Positions 36,131 to 39,873 of a DNA stretch of 39,873 nucleotides are shown in pieces. The stretch's first letter is position 1, and the number at the start of each line of letters is the position of its first letter. Location: the NCBI RefSeq assembly GCF_000682695.1, contig NZ_AWFG01000022.1:1-39873 (forward strand), in the 5' to 3' direction. A program made the position numbers and the translations under genes. Below the pieces are notes generated by a model, which had not been told where the DNA came from, searched no databases, and saw only the letters and a program-made list of their open reading frames with translations. Origin of the DNA: Hyphomonas chukchiensis. Lineage in GTDB: Bacteria > Pseudomonadota > Alphaproteobacteria > Caulobacterales > Hyphomonadaceae.

Positions 36131-36772
36131 ATGAACCTCGTCGCCCTCATCGATTACGGCTCCGGCAACGTCCATTCAGCCGCCGGCGCGCTGAAGGAAG
36201 CCGCCCGCCGCGCCGACCTCGCCATCGAGGTCACGACAACCGCCGACCCTGAAATCATTGCCAAAGCTGCCCGCGTGATCCTGCCCGGCGTCGGTCATTA
36301 CGCCGATTGCGCAGCGAATCTCCACGCGCGCCCCGGTCTTGTCGAGGCCCTGGAATCCGCTGTCCTCAAGCACAAGAAGCCCTTCCTCGGCATCTGTGTC
36401 GGCATGCAGTTGCTGGCTGATTTCGGCCTCGAAGACGGCGAAACGCGCGGCCTCGGCTGGATCCATGGCGTGGTCGACCGCATAGAGCCCGGCCCCGGCC
36501 ATGCGATCCCGCATGTCGGCTGGAACGAGCTCCACATGCCCAACAGCCATCCCCTGCTCGAAGGCCTCGGCCCCCAGCCGCACGCCTATTTCACCCATTC
36601 CTACAAGATCAGCCCCGAAGACCCCGCCCATGTCGCGGCCACGACCGACTATGGCGTGCCCTTCACCAGCGCCGTCGCCTCGGGCAACATCTTCGGCACC
36701 CAGTTCCACCCCGAAATGAGCCAGCGCGTCGGCCTCCAGCTGCTGGCCAACTTCCTCACCTGGAAACCCTGA
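36131..36772 (+). CDS. hisH: imidazole glycerol phosphate synthase subunit HisH
   Basis: Glutamine amidotransferase subunit of IGP synthase, 213 aa, which supplies ammonia to HisF. It starts VALIDYGSGNVHSAAGAL. The nucleophile is C89 in GICVGMQLL, and the triad is completed by H193 and E195 in QFHPEM. The start at 36131 matches the family; a GTG at 36082 with AAGGAA would add 16 residues. The stop is followed directly by the hisA ATG. No hisF follows. Confidence 0.96.
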   Translation: MNLVALIDYGSGNVHSAAGALKEAARRADLAIEVTTTADPEIIAKAARVILPGVGHYADCAANLHARPGLVEALESAVLKHKKPFLGICVGMQLLADFGLEDGETRGLGWIHGVVDRIEPGPGHAIPHVGWNELHMPNSHPLLEGLGPQPHAYFTHSYKISPEDPAHVAATTDYGVPFTSAVASGNIFGTQFHPEMSQRVGLQLLANFLTWKP

Positions 36773-37501
36773 ATGACCTTCACCCTCTACCCCGCCATCG
36801 ACCTCAAGGACGGCCAGTGCGTGCGCCTCCTGCGCGGCGAGATGGATGCCGCCACCGTCTTCAATGACAGCCCTGCCGACCAGGCCGCCGCCTTTGATTC
36901 CGCCGGCTTCACCCATCTCCACGTGGTTGACCTCAATGGCGCCTTTGCCGGCACATCGGCCAATGGCGACGCCGTGAAAGCCATCCTCAAGGCCACCAAT
37001 GCGCCCGTCCAGCTCGGCGGCGGCATCCGCACCCGCGCCCAGATCGATGCCTGGATCGAGGCCGGCGTCTCCCGCGTCATCCTCGGCACTGCGGCGCTGC
37101 GCGACCCCGAACTCGTCAAGGCCGCCGCCCATGACCTGCCCGGCCGCATCATTGTCGGCATCGACGCCAAGAACGGCATGGTCGCCGTCGAGGGCTGGGC
37201 CGAGACCAGCGACATGTCCGCCATTGAACTCGCCAAGGCCTTCGAAGGCTGCGGCGTCACCGCCATCATCGCGACAGACATTGGCCGCGACGGTCTGAAG
37301 ACCGGCGTGAACGTGGACTTCACCTCTGCCCTCGCCAATGCCGTCACCATCCCGATCATCGCCTCGGGCGGCGTTGCCAGCGTGGCCGACATCACGGCCC
37401 TGCGCGCCGCGCCGGGCACACCCGTCTCCGGCACGATCCTCGGCCGCGCCCTCTATGACGGCGACATCATCCCGTCAGAAGCCCTCAAAGCCGCCGGGTA
37501 G
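36773..37501 (+). CDS. hisA: phosphoribosylformimino-5-aminoimidazole carboxamide ribotide isomerase
   Basis: HisA isomerase, 242 aa, TIM-barrel enzyme of histidine biosynthesis. Active-site Asp10 lies in [17 protein letters not shown] and Asp131 in VGIDAKNG; the phosphate-binding loops are [19 protein letters not shown] and IASGGVAS. It begins at the base following the hisH stop, so it is translationally coupled. The next gene downstream is ohr, not hisF. Confidence 0.97.
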   Translation: MTFTLYPAIDLKDGQCVRLLRGEMDAATVFNDSPADQAAAFDSAGFTHLHVVDLNGAFAGTSANGDAVKAILKATNAPVQLGGGIRTRAQIDAWIEAGVSRVILGTAALRDPELVKAAAHDLPGRIIVGIDAKNGMVAVEGWAETSDMSAIELAKAFEGCGVTAIIATDIGRDGLKTGVNVDFTSALANAVTIPIIASGGVASVADITALRAAPGTPVSGTILGRALYDGDIIPSEALKAAG

Positions 37502-37526
37502 CCCGCAAACTCAGCGCCTCACAAAA

Positions 37527-37550
37527 GCGTGACGCGCTTTCACGCCTTTT
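37527..37550 (+). terminator. probable terminator after hisA
   Basis: 6-bp stem GCGTGA (37527-37532) / TCACGC (37540-37545) with a 7-nt loop followed by CTTTT. Short but suitably placed between hisA and the ohr promoter. Confidence 0.45.
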
Positions 37551-37582
37551 ATATTGTGCACAATTTAATCGCTCTCTATATA
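37549..37582 (+). promoter_or_regulatory. ohr promoter with OhrR-type operator
   Basis: Perfect 12-bp palindrome ATTGTGCACAAT (37553-37564), extended to a 20-bp imperfect dyad at 37549-37568. It overlaps a -35-like TTGTGC (37555-37560), with a -10-like TATATA at 37577-37582 (16-nt spacing). OhrR sites are AT-rich palindromes overlapping the ohr promoter, so this is the candidate OhrR operator. Confidence 0.65.
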
Positions 37583-37608
37583 CCTCTTGCCAACACAGGA
37601 GATACATC

Positions 37609-38022
37609 ATGGCCCTTTATTCAACATCTGCCCGCGCCGAAGGCGGCCGCAACGGTCACAGCGAAACCACAGACGGCGCCTTCAAGGTCGACCTCGCGCT
37701 CCCGAAAGAGCTCGGCGGCAACGGCAAGGGCAACAATCCCGAACAACTCTTCGCCGCCGGCTATGCCGCCTGTTTCGACAGCGCGATCAACCACGTCGCC
37801 CGCCAGCAGAAGATCGCCCTCGAGAGCAGCGCGGTGAACGTCTCCGTCTCGCTCAACCCGAATGAGACCGGCTTTGCCCTCGGCGTTGCCATCGAAGTCG
37901 AGATCACGGGCCTAGACCAGGCCGCCGCCAATGACCTGGTTGCACAGGCCCATGCCGTGTGCCCATATTCGAACGCCGTCAAAGGCAATATCTACATCAA
38001 ACCCGTCGTGAAAGTGAAATGA
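37609..38022 (+). CDS. ohr: organic hydroperoxide resistance protein Ohr
   Basis: Thiol peroxidase of 137 aa, OsmC superfamily, that reduces organic and fatty-acid hydroperoxides using lipoylated partners. Both catalytic cysteines are present: C55 in GYAACFDSAI and C118 in AVCPYSNAVKGNI. The N-terminal SARAEGGRNGHSETTDGAFKVDLALP is typical. SD AGGAGA lies 6 nt before the ATG. The stop overlaps the ohrR start (ATGA). Induction by peroxides through OhrR is expected. Confidence 0.96.
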   Translation: MALYSTSARAEGGRNGHSETTDGAFKVDLALPKELGGNGKGNNPEQLFAAGYAACFDSAINHVARQQKIALESSAVNVSVSLNPNETGFALGVAIEVEITGLDQAAANDLVAQAHAVCPYSNAVKGNIYIKPVVKVK

Positions 38023-38489
38023 CCCCAGAGCCGGATGCCCCAGACACCGCCAAAAGGCCCAAGCCGTTCGATCCGCTCGCGCTCGATCACCAGCTATGCT
38101 TTGCGCTCTATGCGGCGGCCAACCGGGTCATCCGGCTCTATCGCGACCAGCTGGAGCCGCTCGGCCTCACCTATCCGCAATACCTGACCCTGCTCGTCCT
38201 CTGGGAACGCGACGACCTGCTCGTGGGCGAGATCGGCGAGGCCCTGAGCCTCGATTCCGGCACGCTCACCCCGCTCCTCAAACGCCTCGAAACCGCAGGC
38301 CATATCGTCCGCACACGTGACGCCGCCGACGAACGCCGCGTCCGCATCACGCTCACGAAACAGGGCCGTGCCCTGCGCGCGAAAGCCGTCAACATCCCCG
38401 AAAGCATCGCCTGCGAAATGGGCCTGCCGCTGGAAACCCTCGTCCAACTCAAGCAGACGCTGACCACGCTCGCCGCCAATCCGTCCTGA
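38019..38489 (+). CDS. ohrR: MarR-family organic peroxide sensor OhrR
   Basis: Redox-sensing repressor of ohr, 156 aa. The reactive cysteine is C27 in DHQLCFALYAA, and a second cysteine C132 near the C-terminus places it in the 2-Cys (Xanthomonas-like) group. The winged helix is VGEIGEALSLDSGTLTPLLKRLETAGHIVRTRDAADERRVRITLT. The start at 38019 overlaps the ohr stop, so ohr-ohrR is one operon under self-repression. It converges on the diguanylate cyclase gene. Confidence 0.94.
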   Translation: MTPEPDAPDTAKRPKPFDPLALDHQLCFALYAAANRVIRLYRDQLEPLGLTYPQYLTLLVLWERDDLLVGEIGEALSLDSGTLTPLLKRLETAGHIVRTRDAADERRVRITLTKQGRALRAKAVNIPESIACEMGLPLETLVQLKQTLTTLAANPS

Positions 38490-38534
38490 TTGACGGACAA
38501 GTCCGCAGCCGCCCTTGCGGCCCGCGCGCCAGCC

Positions 38535-39275
38535 CTAGGCAACCACCCGGAACATGTCGCGCTCGGCCTTTTCGGCGCGGTTCTTGCCCGCCGCCTTGGA
38601 CGCATAGAGCGCCCGGTCGGCACGGTTCAGCAGGGCCGACACCGTCTCGTCCGGCTGCGCAATGCACCAGCCGAGGCTGACCGTCACGTCATGGCCGCCG
38701 GGGCGCTGGAACGCCACTTCCCGCACAAGCGCTTCAAACCAGAAGCGCGCTACGCTTTCATTGGCGAAATAGCCCGCCACCGCAAACTCTTCCCCGCCGA
38801 GGCGCGCCACCACCGCATCCTTGGGCGCCAGCGCCGCCAGAACGCCAGACAGGGCTTTCAGAACGTCGTCGCCCACATGATGGCCGAGGGAATCATTGAT
38901 CCGCTTGAAATTGTCGATATCCGCAATCGCGCAGGCAAACACTTCGCCGCTCGCGCTCATGCCGGCCTGCATCGCTTCAGCGCGTGCAAAGAAGGCCCGG
39001 CGATTGCTCAGGCCCGTCAGCTCGTCGTGATGCGCCAGATACTGGTTCTCGTCAGACAGGACGCGCACCTTCAGGTGCGCCCGCTGGACCCCGAAACTGA
39101 TAAGCGGCGCAATCAGCAACGGCATGACGATGGACGCCTCATAGCAGCGCCGCAGTGTCAGCACCGGATCGATTTGCGCCCAGATCCAGATCGACACGAA
39201 GGAGATCGTCGTCGCCACGAGAGTCACCGCCACGATGGTCCGCGCAGCTTTCCATTCGTGTTCCGACAATCTCAT
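38535..39275 (-). CDS. diguanylate cyclase (membrane GGDEF protein)
   Basis: A 246-aa enzyme making c-di-GMP from GTP. Two membrane segments (about 12-33 and 45-63) and a short coiled linker precede the GGDEF domain. The substrate block DELTGLSNRRAFFARAEAM and the catalytic GGEEF (160-164) are intact, so it should be active. The inhibitory RxxD I-site upstream of GGEEF is not present (positions read PKDA), so product inhibition is unlikely by that route. The start at 39275 is chosen for AGGAG 7 nt upstream; two further ATGs lie upstream in frame (39296, 39290). Confidence 0.9.
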   Translation of the reverse strand: MRLSEHEWKAARTIVAVTLVATTISFVSIWIWAQIDPVLTLRRCYEASIVMPLLIAPLISFGVQRAHLKVRVLSDENQYLAHHDELTGLSNRRAFFARAEAMQAGMSASGEVFACAIADIDNFKRINDSLGHHVGDDVLKALSGVLAALAPKDAVVARLGGEEFAVAGYFANESVARFWFEALVREVAFQRPGGHDVTVSLGWCIAQPDETVSALLNRADRALYASKAAGKNRAEKAERDMFRVVA

Positions 39276-39374
39276 GAGCCGACTCCTCATCTGCATAGAT
39301 TATCGCAAGTGAGGTTTAATACGCGGCGCACATGGGTGTTTAAATTTCATCGATCCCGTTCAGCATAAGCCGTG

Positions 39375-39569
39375 TCACACCGCGCTCGACAGGGGCCGTT
39401 TCAGCCGCCGCCGCGTGCGCAGCGCATGCGCCAGCTCCGTCTCCGCGCCGGTCGCCGGCGTCGTGTCCGCCTCCAGCCGCGACAGCTTCGCCGCCCGCCG
39501 GCCCATCTCCTCCGCGCCATCCTTCCGGATCGCCTCGGATGTTCTCAATTCAAGTGTCCTGAGGTCCAT
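39375..39569 (-). CDS. 64-aa charged protein of unknown function
   Basis: A short basic, Arg/Glu/Ala-rich helical protein of 64 aa with no signal or membrane segment. It is supported by a strong ribosome binding site (GGAGGAAG) about 5-7 nt before the ATG. No family recognised. It lies 99 bp upstream of the diguanylate cyclase on the same strand; co-transcription is possible. Confidence 0.5.
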   Translation of the reverse strand: MDLRTLELRTSEAIRKDGAEEMGRRAAKLSRLEADTTPATGAETELAHALRTRRRLKRPLSSAV

Positions 39570-39676
39570 ATCGTCTTCCTCCTGGGTTTTTCATCCCGCG
39601 CAGTCATCCGCCGCGCTTGGAGGCAGTATAGCGCAAAAGCCCAGGGCCTTGGATGAAAGGTCGGTTAGAGAAGGAC

Positions 39677-39827
39677 ACCCCCGGAGAGGGGCGGGGGTGA
39701 GGGGCAACCCAGCCCTCAACCGCAAAATGCTGTTTCAGCGACGCGGCCCTTCACACGTCACCGCATCCTCGTTCCCGCTGCAACGCCATGACCCCTCACC
39801 CTCAATCCCTCTCCCAAGGGAGAGGGA
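39677..39827. repeat. palindromic intergenic repeat element
   Basis: The last 304 bases (39570-39873) hold no gene. They contain a stem TCCCTCTCCC / GGGAGAGGGA with AA centre (39806-39827), an ACCCCC / GGGGGT hairpin (39677-39698), and a long-range inverted pair GGGTGAGGGG (39695-39704) / CCCCTCACCC (39792-39801). This C/G-run pattern resembles short interspersed palindromic repeats seen between genes in many GC-rich genomes. Copy number cannot be seen here. Confidence 0.5.
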
Positions 39828-39873
39828 GGCGCGCATCTCAAGCGCCACCCCGTAGCAACTGTTATCCTGGCAC

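Noticed and set aside
36176..37132. 318-aa minus-strand frame opposite hisH and hisA
   Set aside because: Gly/Ala/Glu-rich shadow of two fully recognised histidine genes.

Overview
The window is a GC-rich, densely coding, chromosome-type segment. It looks like an alphaproteobacterium, most plausibly of the Caulobacterales/Hyphomonadaceae type. That placement is an inference from GC-rich coding, a bolA - CorC-like - aroB - aroK ... xerD neighbourhood, a large Ala-rich exported protein beside aroK, an NDUFA9-like complex I accessory protein and an OhrR/Ohr pair. I see no phage, insertion sequence, CRISPR array, rRNA or tRNA. About 40 genes occupy nearly the whole window on both strands.

Layout. 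0-2.4 kb: SulP anion transporter without a STAS domain, diverging from a DUF4349 lipoprotein. 2.4-8.4 kb: gltB and gltD (NADPH glutamate synthase), transcribed leftward. 8.6-11.4 kb: uppP, a four-helix DUF2383-like lipoprotein, and an NDUFA9-like SDR. 11.6-19.2 kb is the most accessory part. A five-gene rightward operon encodes a tandem kappa-GST/DsbA-fold protein, a DUF1330-like protein, a membrane-anchored metallo-beta-lactamase-fold hydrolase, a TetR regulator and a lipoprotein formylglycine-generating enzyme. It converges on a leftward pair encoding a haloalkane dehalogenase and a Cys-type sulfatase, and a DUF4345 membrane protein follows. 19.2-29 kb: glpD, a zinc-finger/J-domain protein, bolA, a CorC-like CBS protein, aroB, aroK, two envelope proteins of unknown role, cysK and xerD. 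29-34 kb: small envelope proteins, a CoA ester lyase, an NTF2-like protein, a GNAT acetyltransferase and a GGDEF-EAL protein. 34.4-37.5 kb: hisB, a Coq4-family gene on the opposite strand, hisH and hisA. 37.6-39.6 kb: ohr-ohrR, a diguanylate cyclase, a 64-aa protein and a repeat-bearing intergenic end.

How the genes connect. The clearest functional unit is the FGE plus sulfatase. The FGE keeps both active-site cysteines (C263/C268), and the sulfatase has the CxPxR motif (C116-R120) that FGE matures. Both carry export or anchor signals, so maturation in the periplasm is possible, which would be unusual. Several dyad-symmetric sites sit at promoters: upstream of the TetR operon, the dehalogenase, cysK/xerD, the Coq4 gene, hisB and ohr. 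They are good candidates for operators. Three convergent gene pairs share a CTAG tetranucleotide in which both stop codons overlap.
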